From contig NSGV01000002.1 in the NCBI GenBank assembly GCA_002300355.1, positions 1,116,001-1,180,000 on the forward strand: a stretch of 64,000 nt of DNA, in the 5' to 3' direction. This stretch comes from Streptomyces sp. TLI_235. Lineage in GTDB: Bacteria; Actinomycetota; Actinomycetes; Streptomycetales; Streptomycetaceae. The position numbers were made by a program, and so were the translations under genes. The notes beneath the pieces were generated by a model. The model was given only the letters and a program-made list of their open reading frames with translations. It did no database searches and was not told where the DNA came from. Positions 8,105 through 21,270 of the stretch are shown here, piece by piece. Position 1 is the stretch's first letter. Each line of letters starts with the position of its first letter.

Positions 8105-8917
8105 TCAGGCGATCGGCGACAGGACCTTGAGGGCGGCGGTGTGGATGCCGGGGGCGGCGGCCAGGAAGTCGCGGCTGCCCGTGTTCCAGGGCTCGCCCGC
8201 CAGGTCCGTGACGGTGCCTCCGGCCTCGGAGACCAGCAGGGCGCCGGCGACCAGACCGGAGCGGACGTCGGAGAACTGCCAGAAGGCGTCCATCCGTCCG
8301 GCCGCGACGTGGATGAGCTGCATCGTGGCGGGAACGGACACGCGCACGACCAGGCCGCTGATGAGCATGGCCGTGACCGAGTCACCGATCCGCCGGAAGG
8401 TGCGCTCGTCCTCGCCGGGCCTGGCCTGGCCGGTGCCGACGAGCGCGGCGCCCAGATCGGTCTTGGCGGACACCTTCAGGGGCCGGTCGTTGAGGCGGGC
8501 ACCGCCGCCGGCGACAGCGGTGTAGGTGTCGCCGGTCAGTGGCAGGTGGACGACGGTGAGCACCGGCTGGTTGTCGCGGACCAGGGTGGCGGTCACGGCC
8601 CAGTCCTCCATGCCGTGCACGTGGTTGATGTTGCCCTCGGCGGGGTCGACGACCCACCACTCCCCCGACGGGAGCGCACCGCCGGCCAGCTCGTCCTCGA
8701 CCCACTGCGATCCCCGCCGGGCCAGCAGCAGCGGCTCCCGCAGCACGTCCAGCACCGCGTCGTCGTTGGCGTGGATCTCAGCGACGACCTCGTCCAGACT
8801 CACGCCCCGGGCGTGCGGGGTGTGGCGGTCGCGCAGGGTGAGTCCGGCGGTCTTCACCGCGGCGATCACCTCGGACAGGAGCGTCGTGTCGGCGGCGAAA
8901 GGCATGGCTGTGCTCAT
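8105..8917 (-). CDS. Inositol monophosphatase-like protein with altered active-site motif
   Basis: The 270-residue protein has the overall layout of IMPase-fold phosphatases. The metal-binding motif, normally DPxDGTxNFxHG, reads DPAEGNINHVHG here (about residues 92-103): Asp to Glu, Thr to Asn and Phe to His. The C-terminal motif (FSDVRSGLVAGALLVSEAGG) keeps the aspartate. I infer an unusual substrate or weakened catalysis. ATG at 8917 has GGGAG seven bases upstream. It is first in a two-gene operon divergent from a LysR gene. Confidence 0.75.
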   Translation of the reverse strand: MSTAMPFAADTTLLSEVIAAVKTAGLTLRDRHTPHARGVSLDEVVAEIHANDDAVLDVLREPLLLARRGSQWVEDELAGGALPSGEWWVVDPAEGNINHVHGMEDWAVTATLVRDNQPVLTVVHLPLTGDTYTAVAGGGARLNDRPLKVSAKTDLGAALVGTGQARPGEDERTFRRIGDSVTAMLISGLVVRVSVPATMQLIHVAAGRMDAFWQFSDVRSGLVAGALLVSEAGGTVTDLAGEPWNTGSRDFLAAAPGIHTAALKVLSPIA

Positions 8918-8998
8918 GACGGGCTCCCTGGGTTCGATGTGTGCGGGGCGGCTTGTCTCGCGCCTGCACTTCGAAGGTAGGGCGGCCGGTCATTAACA

Positions 8999-9021
8999 AC
9001 AAGTGCATGCTATTCACTTGT
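8999..9021. promoter_or_regulatory. Inverted repeat in the LysR / phosphatase divergent promoter
   Basis: ACAAGTG (8999-9005) and CACTTGT (9015-9021) are perfect inverted 7-bp arms around a 9-base spacer, centred at 9010. The site is 12 bases before the LysR start codon and about 80 bases before the phosphatase start. Position and size fit a LysR autoregulatory operator. Confidence 0.6.
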
Positions 9022-9033
9022 AGAGTTACTGGC

Positions 9034-9978
9034 ATGCAACTGGATCTGAACCTGCTCATGGCCCTGGACGCACTGCTGGAAGAGGGTAGCGTCGCCGGCG
9101 CCGCAGCACGCCTCCACGTCACCGCACCGGCGATGAGCCGCTCCCTGGGCCGTATCCGCAAGGCCACCGGTGACCAGATCCTGGTCCGCACCGGCCGCAG
9201 CATGGTTCCCACCACCCGCGCGCTGGCCATGCGCGCCCAGGTCCACGCCCTCGTACAGCAGGCCCACCAACTCCTGTCCGCGCAGCAAGAACTCGACCTG
9301 GCAGCACTGGACCGGGTCTTCACCGTGCGCTGGCACGACGCCCTGACCGCCGCCTGCGGCACCGCCCTGATCACCGCCGTCCACCGCCAAGCCCCCGGCG
9401 TCCGGCTGCGCCTGCCCGCCGAACCCGGGACGGACGACGCCGAGCTGCGCCGGGGTGAGGTCGACCTCGAATCGAGCTCCAGCGCTCCGACGCTCCCCGA
9501 CATCCGCCACCGCCTCGTCGGCAGCGACCGGCTGGTCGTCGCCGTCCGACCAGGCCACCCGCTCGCCGAAGGCCCGCTGAGCATCGAGCGCTACGCAGCC
9601 GCCGAACACCTCACCGTTTCGCGACGCGGAAGCCTGCGCGACCCGATCGACGACGCCCTGACCACCCGCGGCCTCGAACGACGCGTCGTCGCCGCCGGGC
9701 CCACCGCCGCCTTCGCACTGCAACTCGCCCTCGACACCGACCTGGTCGTCACCCTCCCCGACGCGGTCACCCGCGCAGTCCGGGAACAACTCGGCCTGGC
9801 CACACTGCCGCCACCACTCCCGCTGCCCGAGGTCCCCCTGTACCTGCTGTGGCACCAGCGCTACGACGACGACCGCGCCCACACCTGGCTGCGAGACCTG
9901 GCCACCGAAACCGTGCAGGCACTGTTCGCACCACCGACCGCCTCTCAACAGCCCCCCACCAACCGGACCGGGCAGTGA
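9034..9978 (+). CDS. LysR family transcriptional regulator
   Basis: The 314-residue protein starts MQLDLNLLMALDALLEEGSV and has the LysR winged HTH in residues 1-60 (AAARLHVTAPAMSRSLGRIR, then LVRTGRSMVPT), followed by an effector domain from about residue 90. The ATG at 9034 starts directly with the conserved D-L-N-L-L motif; an open frame upstream (to 8941) has no family match. It faces the phosphatase/reductase pair and probably controls it through the inverted repeat at 8999-9021. The inducer is unknown. Confidence 0.88.
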   Translation: MQLDLNLLMALDALLEEGSVAGAAARLHVTAPAMSRSLGRIRKATGDQILVRTGRSMVPTTRALAMRAQVHALVQQAHQLLSAQQELDLAALDRVFTVRWHDALTAACGTALITAVHRQAPGVRLRLPAEPGTDDAELRRGEVDLESSSSAPTLPDIRHRLVGSDRLVVAVRPGHPLAEGPLSIERYAAAEHLTVSRRGSLRDPIDDALTTRGLERRVVAAGPTAAFALQLALDTDLVVTLPDAVTRAVREQLGLATLPPPLPLPEVPLYLLWHQRYDDDRAHTWLRDLATETVQALFAPPTASQQPPTNRTGQ

Positions 9979-10198
9979 CGGATGCGCCGGGGGGAAGGCC
10001 TGCGGCAGCTGACTCCCGTTCTCGTGAGCATCACCTGTTCGTGCGAGCGGGCGACTCCCAATCTCATGTCGAAACGACGTCGTAAATCCCGTGCAGAGCC
10101 ACCCGCACCGAGTGGCTCCCGATCTGACACAGCGACAGCTCCCTCAGGGGGCTCGACGGTCCGCGAACCGGACCGCACCGGTGACGGAGACGACCGAC

Positions 10199-10775
10199 GT
10201 GACGCGCTGCTACCGACGCCCCACCGCCCGGCTCGCCGCCGGCGCCCTGACCGCCCTCACGCTCCTGGCCGGCTGCACCGCCGACCCGCTGCCGCGCCCG
10301 GAGGGCTCACCCTCGCCCGGCTCGCCGTCCACCGGCGCGTCGTCCACCGGCGCGTCGTCACCGACCGAGGCCCCCGCGTCCCCGGTCGACGGGCTGATCG
10401 CCGGCCGCGTCTACCCGGACAGCGAGAAGCAGACCAGCGCGATCTTGTTCCTCGTCAACAGCGACGGCAGCGGACTGCGCCGGCTCACCCCCGTGGGGCC
10501 TACGGGCCGGCGACCGCGCCAACTGGTCTCCCGACGGCAGCCGGATCGTCCTCACCACCTATCCGCCCGGCCCCGGCGCCACCCAGAGCGGCGCCCCCTA
10601 CACCGTCCACCCCGACGGCAGCGGCCTCACCACCCTGCTGCCCGGCTCCCCCGACGTCCCCTACGGCGTCGCCTCGTACGCGCCCGACGGCTCCGCGATC
10701 GCCTTCGCCAAGGCGAACGTCCCGGGCTCGGCCCGGCCCACCACAACCTCCGCTGGGTCCTCCTCCACATGATCG
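10199..10775 (+). pseudogene. Frameshifted lipoprotein with TolB-like (PD40) repeats
   Basis: From GTG 10199 the frame encodes a lipoprotein signal with lipobox LLAGC, a Ser/Pro-rich linker and the PD40-like start LFLVNSDGSGLRRLTP. At about 10495-10510 the frame is lost: one extra base (or two missing) shifts the continuation, NWSPDGSRIVLTTYPPGPG and then YAPDGSAIAFAKANVPG, into another frame, which ends at the TGA at 10779-10781. The propeller is much too short, with two or three repeats, and its 3' part runs into a DinB remnant. A sequencing error could explain the shift but not the missing repeats. Confidence 0.6.
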
Positions 10776-10855
10776 AGGAGGTCGCCCGCCACGCCGGCCA
10801 CGCGGACATCATCCGGGAGACCCTCGACGGCACCCGCAGCAGCCAACTCCCTCCG
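10733..10855 (+). pseudogene. C-terminal remnant of a DinB/DUF664 family gene
   Basis: The frame starting at 10733 (same frame as the lipoprotein start) reads HHNLRWVLLHMIEEVARHAG, then HADIIRETLDGT, the characteristic end of DinB-like DUF664 proteins. Only about 40 of the expected roughly 170 residues remain, and no start codon or N-terminal part precedes them. It is fused to the decayed lipoprotein gene, which suggests a deletion joining two genes. Confidence 0.6.
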
Positions 10856-10900
10856 CGGCCCTCCCGCACGGCCGGCCGGACCCTGCGGTTATGCTCGCGC

Positions 10901-11413
10901 ATGGCATCCGACCACAGCTTCACCTGCACCTGCTGCGGCGAGCCGCACGCCGATGTCCCGATGAACTTCTCCAGTCCCGCACCGGTCTATTGGGACGAGT
11001 CGCTCGCCGAGGACCGGTACAGCATGCTCACCTCCGACCAGTGCGTCATCAAGGGCGAGCACTTCTTCGTCCGGGGGCTGGTCGAACCGCCCGTGATCGG
11101 CAGCGACGAGGTCTTCTCCTGGGGCGTGCGGGTCTCGCTCAGCCCGGCGAACCACGCCCGCGCGGCCGAGGTCTGGGACACCCCGGGACGGGAGAGCGAA
11201 CCGCCGTACTTCGGCTGGTTCGCCACCGAGCTGCCGATCTACCGGCCGACGACCGTCAATCTCAAGACCCGTCTGCACACCCGCCCGGTCGGTGAGCGGC
11301 CGTGGATCGAGCTGGAACCGACCGACCACCCGCTCGCCGTCGAACAGCGAACCGGCATCACCATGGACCGCGTCCGGGAGATCGCCGAGACCGTCCTCGA
11401 CTCCGGTCGCTGA
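10901..11413 (+). CDS. DUF2199 domain-containing protein
   Basis: The 170-residue protein starts MASDHSFTCTCCGEPHADVP, the zinc-binding-like Cys cluster that opens DUF2199, and continues with PVYWDESLAEDRYSMLTSDQ and the aromatic block FSWGVRVSLS typical of the family. Length is normal. The frame is continuous with the upstream DinB remnant, but the ATG at 10901 restores the family start. Function is unknown. It appears intact although it lies in a stretch of broken genes. Confidence 0.75.
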   Translation: MASDHSFTCTCCGEPHADVPMNFSSPAPVYWDESLAEDRYSMLTSDQCVIKGEHFFVRGLVEPPVIGSDEVFSWGVRVSLSPANHARAAEVWDTPGRESEPPYFGWFATELPIYRPTTVNLKTRLHTRPVGERPWIELEPTDHPLAVEQRTGITMDRVREIAETVLDSGR

Positions 11414-11477
11414 CGGCACCGGAGGACGGACGGCCGTCGAGCCCGTGCACGAGTCGCACTCCGCCGCTGAGACCGCC

Positions 11478-11794
11478 TCAGTCCTGGTCGAACGGCTCGT
11501 CACTCCACCTGAACCAGGCCCGGTCACCGTCGATGTGCAGCAGGAACTCGGCGACCGGACCCGTCGGCGCGGACAGCGTCAGCTCGGCGGAGACCCGCTC
11601 GTACGCCTCTCATCGAAGCCGTCGTACTCCTCCGCCTCCAGCAGTGCGAGCGTCTCGGCGAACCCCGGCGCCACCGCCGCCCAGGCCGGACCCGGACGAA
11701 AGGTGCCGGCCAGCCAGGGAAAGTCGGCCTCGTCGATCCCGATCTCGCCGACGAGTTCCGTCCCCCGGGTCAACCGCCAGACCCCACCCTGCAT
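11478..11794 (-). pseudogene. Small conserved protein broken by a 2-base insertion
   Basis: The frame from ATG 11794 (GGAGGAG upstream) reads MQGGVWRLTRGTELVGEIGI and ends normally to ALLEAEEYDGFDE. There the minus strand has GATGAGAGGCG where GATGAGGCG would keep the frame; the extra GA sits near 11613. After the shift the protein continues AYERVSAELTLSAPTGPVAE and ends SDEPFDQD at the TGA 11478-11480. The reconstructed product is about 105 residues of unknown function. The start is one base past the stop of the DUF2809 gene, so the two form an operon. A sequencing error is possible. Confidence 0.6.
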
Positions 11795-11795
11795 C

Positions 11796-12203
11796 TCAGC
11801 TCTCCTCCCGTGCCGCACGCATCCTGCCACCCGCCTCGGACAAGCCCCGGTGCACCGCCCAGCAGACCGCGGCGCCGACGGCGTACCAGAGGAGATCGGG
11901 CACATTGAAGGTCGACCCGAGGACCAGCCGGGCGACCCCGCTCTCCGCGGACCACCGCGCCGGCCACTCCGTGAGCTGAAAGAACTCCACGCCCCAACTC
12001 ACCAGCGCCGCCACCACAGCCGCCCTGGCCGGCCGGATCCGCGGCGCGACCAGGACAACCAGCGTGTACACGAGCACGGTGTACAGCGCGTCGCCCGCAC
12101 ACTTCGCCGCGCTCCCGGTCGCCCCCGCCCGGACCCCGAGCCCCGCGGCCACCGTCAGCAGCCCGGCCGCTGCCGCACCGCAGCGTATCTTCCAACCCAC
12201 CAT
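11796..12203 (-). CDS. DUF2809 family membrane protein
   Basis: The 135-residue protein has about four hydrophobic segments and the DUF2809 motif KCAGDALYTVLVYTLVVLVA, followed by VSWGVEFFQL and FNVPDLLWYAVGAAVCW. ATG at 12203 is preceded by GAGGGGG. It lies just after the rRNA operon terminator on the same strand and is followed immediately by the broken small gene. No biochemical role is known for this family. Confidence 0.75.
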   Translation of the reverse strand: MVGWKIRCGAAAAGLLTVAAGLGVRAGATGSAAKCAGDALYTVLVYTLVVLVAPRIRPARAAVVAALVSWGVEFFQLTEWPARWSAESGVARLVLGSTFNVPDLLWYAVGAAVCWAVHRGLSEAGGRMRAAREES

Positions 12204-12219
12204 GCCCCCTCGAAATACA

Positions 12220-12254
12220 AAGAAGCCCCGCCCGGAACCCGGGCGGGGCTTCTT
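12220..12254 (-). terminator. Terminator of the rRNA operon
   Basis: AAGAAGCCCCGCCCGG (12220-12235) and CCGGGCGGGGCTTCTT (12239-12254) form a perfect 16-bp stem with a 3-base loop, ten bases beyond the 5S 3' end. In minus-strand orientation it ends in TTCTTTG. It separates the rrn operon from the DUF2809 gene. Confidence 0.85.
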
Positions 12255-12264
12255 CAGAAGAATT

Positions 12265-12383
12265 GTTCGGCGGCGTCCTACTCTCCCACAGGGTCCCCCC
12301 TGCAGTACCATCGGCGCTACGAGGCTTAGCTTCCGGGTTCGGAATGTAACCGGGCGTTTCCCTCGCGCTATGACCACCGAAAC
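12265..12383 (-). rRNA. rrf: 5S ribosomal RNA
   Basis: The minus strand begins GTTTCGGTGGTCATAGCG at 12383 and contains the 5S core CATTCCGAACCCGGAAGCTA and GATGGTACTGCAGGGGGGAC, ending in GGACGCCGCCGAAC near 12265. Length is about 119 bases. It is the last gene of the rrn operon, about 75 bases after the 23S end. Ends are good to a few bases. Confidence 0.95.
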
Positions 12384-12459
12384 ACTATGAAACTCTTCGA
12401 ACAACCGACAACGGTCTGTTCGTGGTTTCAGAACCAACACAGTGGACGCGAGCAACTGA

Positions 12460-17352
<4,893 letters not shown>

Positions 17353-17975
17353 ATGATTACTCGGCCCTGCTCAATTAAAAGCGGCCGGTTCACACTCGCG
17401 TTGAGCGGCACGGCAACCACCGGAATAGGCGGCCCCGCGCACTGCGTCCTCGCTGTGTTATTTCAAAAGGAATCTCCAACCGATCCAAACGGACCGGCCG
17501 GGGATGTCAACATATCTGGCGTTGACTTTTGGCACGCTGTTGAGTTCTCAAGGAACGGACACTTCCTTCGGACCGCCTTCCAGCGGACCCTCCGGGCGTT
17601 TCGCTCTTTCGTGTTTCCAGCTTATCAGACCCGAGTCAGTGCTCTTCGCCGACTTGCTTTCTTCACCGCTTTGCCGGCCCGACCTGGCGGCCTGTCCGAC
17701 GTTTCAAACCTTAGCCGATCCCCGCTCCGAAAAGCGAATCGGCCCCGACTCGAATGCAATTCCTATAAACGCGCACGCCGAATTCGCACCGGGACGCGAC
17801 AAGACGCGACCCAGCCCGAGCCGGGAAGTGGTGTTTCAAGGGATTGGCCGCTCCGGGACCGTCCGCGCAGACTGCGTGTCCGGTGCTCCCTGCCGAGCGA
17901 CCAGTGAACACTACGCCGATCCGGCCGCAGATGCAAAACGCGGCTGCCGGTCGGTGACGCGGCACCGTACGAACG
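17353..17975 (-). promoter_or_regulatory. rrn leader and promoter region
   Basis: This gene-free stretch upstream of 16S has a drop in GC content. On the minus strand the element CCGTTCCTTGAGAACTCAAC (17558-17539) shares the TGAGAACT core with the ITS element and is a likely antitermination box. AT-rich candidates for -10 hexamers are TAAGCT near 17621, TAAGGT near 17712 and TATAGG near 17763, and a TTGACA lies near 17510. I could not pair them with certain -35/-10 partners; several tandem promoters, as in other streptomycete rrn operons, are likely. Confidence 0.55.
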
Positions 17976-17977
17976 CC

Positions 17978-18014
17978 CACGACCCCGGCGCGGGATGTCC
18001 GCGCCGGGGTCGTG
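17978..18014 (-). terminator. Terminator downstream of the threonine aldolase gene
   Basis: CACGACCCCGGCGC (17978-17991) and GCGCCGGGGTCGTG (18001-18014) form a perfect 14-bp stem with a 9-base loop, 36 bases past the aldolase stop. It separates the DUF6421 operon from the rrn promoters. Confidence 0.8.
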
Positions 18015-18050
18015 ATGCCGAGCCGGTGGTGGGCCGGTCGTCGGGTCAGG

Positions 18051-19136
18051 TCAGACCCGGCCCATCTCCTCGGCGATCGCCGCGGCGAACGCGTCGATGT
18101 CCGCCTCGCTGGTGTCGAAGGACGCCATCCAGCGCACCTCGCCGGTGTGCTCGTTCCAGAAGTAGAAGCGGTAGCGCTTCTGCAGCCGCTCGCTGACCTC
18201 CCGCGGCAGGATCGCGAAGACCGCGTTCGCCTGCACCGGGCGCACGACCGTCACACCGTCGATGCCGCTGACCGCGGCCTCCAGGCGCTTGGCCATGGCG
18301 TTGGCGTGGCCGGCGTTGCGCAGCCAGAGGTCGCCGGCGAGCAGCGCCTCGAACTGGACCGAGACGAAGCGCATCTTCGAGGCGAGCTGCATCGACATCT
18401 TGCGCAGGAACTTGAGGTTGCGCACGCGCTCGGGGTTGAGCACGACGACGACCTCGCCCAGCATGAGGCCGTTCTTGGTGCCGCCGTAGGACAGCACGTC
18501 GACGCCGGCGTCCGTGGTGAACTCGCGGAACGGGACGCACAGGGTGGCGGCGGCGTTGGCCAGCCGCGAGCCGTCCATGTGCACGAGCATGCCGCGCTCG
18601 TGGGCGTGGTCGCAGATGGCCTTGACCTCGTCGACCGTGTAGACGGTGCCGAGCTCGGTGCTCTGGGTGATGGAGACGGCGAGCGGCTGGGCCCGGTGCT
18701 CGTCGTCCCAGCCCCAGGCCTGCTGGTCGATCAGCTCGGGGGTGAGCTTGCCGTCCGGCGTGGGGACGGTGAGGATCTTGATCCCGGCGATCTTCTCCGG
18801 CGCGCCGCACTCGTCCACGTTGATGTGGGCGCTCTCGGCGGCGACCACCGCGCCCCAGCGCGGCAGGAGGGACTGCAGGGAGACCACGTTGGCGCCGGTG
18901 CCGTTGAAGACGGGGTACGCCTCGGCCCGGTCGCCGAAGTGGCGGCGGAAGACCTGCTGCAGGTGGGCGGTGTAGTCGTCCTCGCCGTAGGCGACCTGGT
19001 GGCCGCCGTTGGCGAGGGCTATCGCCGCGAGGATCTCCGGGTGGATGCCGGCGTAGTTGTCGCTGGCGAATCCGCGCACGGCGGTGTCGTGATGCCGCAC
19101 CGCGTCGGTGCGGGCGTCTTCGGTGCCGATGGTCAT
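18051..19136 (-). CDS. Threonine aldolase family protein (PLP-dependent beta-eliminating lyase fold)
   Basis: The 361-residue fold-type I PLP enzyme would cleave L-threonine or a related beta-hydroxy amino acid to glycine and an aldehyde. It begins in the family style GFASDNYAGIHPEILAAI and has VFNGTGANVVSL, HINVDECGAPE, the aspartate in VHMDGSRLANAA and the PLP lysine in LSYGGTKNGLMLGE. The ATG at 19136 overlaps the stop of the SDR gene in ATGA, indicating translational coupling. It is the third gene of the DUF6421-SDR-aldolase operon and ends at a strong terminator. The true substrate may differ from threonine given the context. Confidence 0.85.
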   Translation of the reverse strand: MTIGTEDARTDAVRHHDTAVRGFASDNYAGIHPEILAAIALANGGHQVAYGEDDYTAHLQQVFRRHFGDRAEAYPVFNGTGANVVSLQSLLPRWGAVVAAESAHINVDECGAPEKIAGIKILTVPTPDGKLTPELIDQQAWGWDDEHRAQPLAVSITQSTELGTVYTVDEVKAICDHAHERGMLVHMDGSRLANAAATLCVPFREFTTDAGVDVLSYGGTKNGLMLGEVVVVLNPERVRNLKFLRKMSMQLASKMRFVSVQFEALLAGDLWLRNAGHANAMAKRLEAAVSGIDGVTVVRPVQANAVFAILPREVSERLQKRYRFYFWNEHTGEVRWMASFDTSEADIDAFAAAIAEEMGRV

Positions 19137-19876
19137 CGGGCTGTCAGCCACAGGTGCTGTCCGTTCAGTTCTGCTGCGGGGCGGTCCCAGAGGCCCGCCA
19201 TGGTGTCGGCCAGGTCTGCGGTGTCGGTGAAACCGGCGAACTTGGCGTCCGGCTTCTCGGCACGCATCTCGGGAGAGACCAGGGCCTTGATCACCAGGAT
19301 GGCAGCCGCGGCGGTGGGCGTGCCGTCCTCGGCGGTGGTCTCCTTCACGAAGGAGTCCGCCATGGCCATCGTCCATGCCTCGGTGGCGGCCTTCGCCGCG
19401 GCGTACGCGGCACCGCCGGCGGTGGGCTTGTGGGCCGCGGCCGCGGAGACCATGGCGTAGCGGCCGCCGCTGCGGACCAGTGCCGGCTGGAAGGCCAGCG
19501 AGGTGTGCTGGAGGGTGCGCACCACGGTGTCGTGCAGGAAGTCCCAGTCGTCGATCCGGGTGTCGAAGAAGGTCTTGCTACCGCGCCAGCCGCCGACCAG
19601 GTGGAGCAGGCCGTCGACGTGGCCGTGCTCGGCCTCCAGGTGGTCGGCCCAGTCGTGCACCTCCTGCGGGTCGAGGAGGTCGATGACCTGGCCGCTGACC
19701 TTGGCGCCGGGCACGGTGGTGCGGACGCTGTCGAGGGCCTTGTCGAGGCGCTGCTGGTCGATGTCGGCACCGACGACGGTGGCACCGTCGGCCGCCAGGC
19801 GGCGCAGCACCGCCTGGCCGGCCGGGCCGCTGGCGCCGGCGACGGCGATCACCTTGTTCTCGAGGCGGGCGCTCAT
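19133..19876 (-). CDS. Short-chain dehydrogenase/reductase family protein
   Basis: The 247-residue protein has a Rossmann start KVIAVAGASGPAGQAVLRRL and LLHLVGGWRG in the position of the usual NNAG. The catalytic region reads YAMVSAAAAHKPTAGGAAYA followed by AAKAATEAW, giving Ser, Tyr and Lys in Y-x-x-x-K spacing. It is an NAD(P)-linked oxidoreductase of unknown substrate. Its ATG at 19876 overlaps the DUF6421 stop by four bases (ATGA), and its own stop overlaps the aldolase start in the same way. Confidence 0.82.
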   Translation of the reverse strand: MSARLENKVIAVAGASGPAGQAVLRRLAADGATVVGADIDQQRLDKALDSVRTTVPGAKVSGQVIDLLDPQEVHDWADHLEAEHGHVDGLLHLVGGWRGSKTFFDTRIDDWDFLHDTVVRTLQHTSLAFQPALVRSGGRYAMVSAAAAHKPTAGGAAYAAAKAATEAWTMAMADSFVKETTAEDGTPTAAAAILVIKALVSPEMRAEKPDAKFAGFTDTADLADTMAGLWDRPAAELNGQHLWLTAR

Positions 19877-21270
19877 GCGGCGACCCCCTGGACACCGGCG
19901 CCGGTGATGCCGGTGGTGGCGGCGATGACGCCGCCGAGCTTCTTGGCGAGGGCTTCGTAGAACATGCTGAGCGGGAACTCGTCCGGCTTGACGGCGTCGC
20001 ACAGGGCCTTGTTGAGGGCCTTGCCGTCGGTGATGTCGAGCGGGAGCGCCTCGGTGCCCTTGGCCCAGGTGGAGGCGGGGTGCGGGGTGAGGTAGCGGGA
20101 GACGAGCTCGTAGGCGGCGATCCAGTGGGCCGTCTTCGGGCGGTCGATGCCGTCGCGGTAGAGGGTCTCGATCTCGCCGCAGAGCTGGTTGGTGACCTCG
20201 GCGACGCGCTCCCAGTCGATGGAGAGGCGGTTGTCGCGCCAGCGCAGGGCGTCGTGCTTGTGCAGGTAGGCGAAGAGCAGCTGGCCGCCCATGCCGTCGT
20301 AGTTGCGGACGCGGTCGCCGCTGACCGGGAAGCGGAACATGCGGTCGAAGAGGATCGCGTACTGGACGTCGCGGCCCTGGGCGTAGCCCTCGGCCTCGAG
20401 CTTCACGGCCTCCTTGAAGGCGGTGAGGTCGCAGCGGAGCTCCTCCAGGCCGTACATCCAGAACGGGCTGCGCTGCTTGATCATGAAGGGGTCGAACGGC
20501 AGGTCGCCGTGGCTGTGGGTGCGGTCGTGGATGAGGTCCCACAGGACGAAGGTCTGCTGTGCGCGCTGCTGGTCCTTGAGGAGGCCGGTGGCGTCCTCGG
20601 GGATCTCCAGGCCGAGCAGGTCGACGGCGGTGGTGGACACGGCGCGGAAGCGGGCCGCCTCGCGGTCGCAGAAGATGCCGCCCCAGGTGAAACGTTCCGG
20701 CGCCTTGCGGACGGCCACGGTCTCCGGGAAGAGCACGGCGGAGTTGGTGTCGTAGCCGGCCGTGAAGTCGGTGAAGGTGATCGGCACGAACATCGGGTTG
20801 TCGAAGCGCTCGCGCTCGAGCTCGGCCAGCCAGTCCGGCCAGACGACCTTGAGCAGGACGGCCTCGAGGTTGCGGTTCGGGTTGCCGTTCTGGGTGTACA
20901 TCGGGAAGACGACGAGGTGCTCGATGCCGTCGGCGCGCTGGCCGGCGGGCTGGAAGGCGAGCAGCGAGTCGAGGAAGTCGGGCTCGCGGTAGCCGGTCTC
21001 GGCCCACTTGCGCAGGTCCCCCTGGACGGCGGCGTGGTACGCGGCGTCATGCGGGAAGAGCGGGGCGAGCTCCTGCACCGAGGTGAGGACGGTCTCGACC
21101 AGCGGGTCGACCGTGCCGCGCTGGACGGCGGAGAGGTCGATGGAGCCGTCCTTGGACTGCAGCGGGCGGAGTGCCTCCACCGCGTCCTTCAGGCGGATCC
21201 AGGCGGGGTGGCCGGCCGGAGAGGCGGAAGCATCGCCAGCCACGGCGAGCGTCGGCGAAAGATTCTGCAT
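19873..21270 (-). CDS. DUF6421 family protein
   Basis: The 465-residue soluble protein matches the DUF6421 family found in streptomycetes. It is rich in aromatic and charged motifs such as HLVVFPMYTQNGNPNRNLEA, FTWGGIFCDREAARF and WDLIHDRTHSHGDLPFDPF; the conserved His/Asp/Arg residues suggest an enzyme. The ATG at 21270 follows AGTGAG; an open frame extends to 21531 but has no family match. It is first in the coupled operon with an SDR and a threonine aldolase, so a role in one pathway with them is inferred. Its reaction is unknown. Confidence 0.75.
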   Translation of the reverse strand: MQNLSPTLAVAGDASASPAGHPAWIRLKDAVEALRPLQSKDGSIDLSAVQRGTVDPLVETVLTSVQELAPLFPHDAAYHAAVQGDLRKWAETGYREPDFLDSLLAFQPAGQRADGIEHLVVFPMYTQNGNPNRNLEAVLLKVVWPDWLAELERERFDNPMFVPITFTDFTAGYDTNSAVLFPETVAVRKAPERFTWGGIFCDREAARFRAVSTTAVDLLGLEIPEDATGLLKDQQRAQQTFVLWDLIHDRTHSHGDLPFDPFMIKQRSPFWMYGLEELRCDLTAFKEAVKLEAEGYAQGRDVQYAILFDRMFRFPVSGDRVRNYDGMGGQLLFAYLHKHDALRWRDNRLSIDWERVAEVTNQLCGEIETLYRDGIDRPKTAHWIAAYELVSRYLTPHPASTWAKGTEALPLDITDGKALNKALCDAVKPDEFPLSMFYEALAKKLGGVIAATTGITGAGVQGVAA

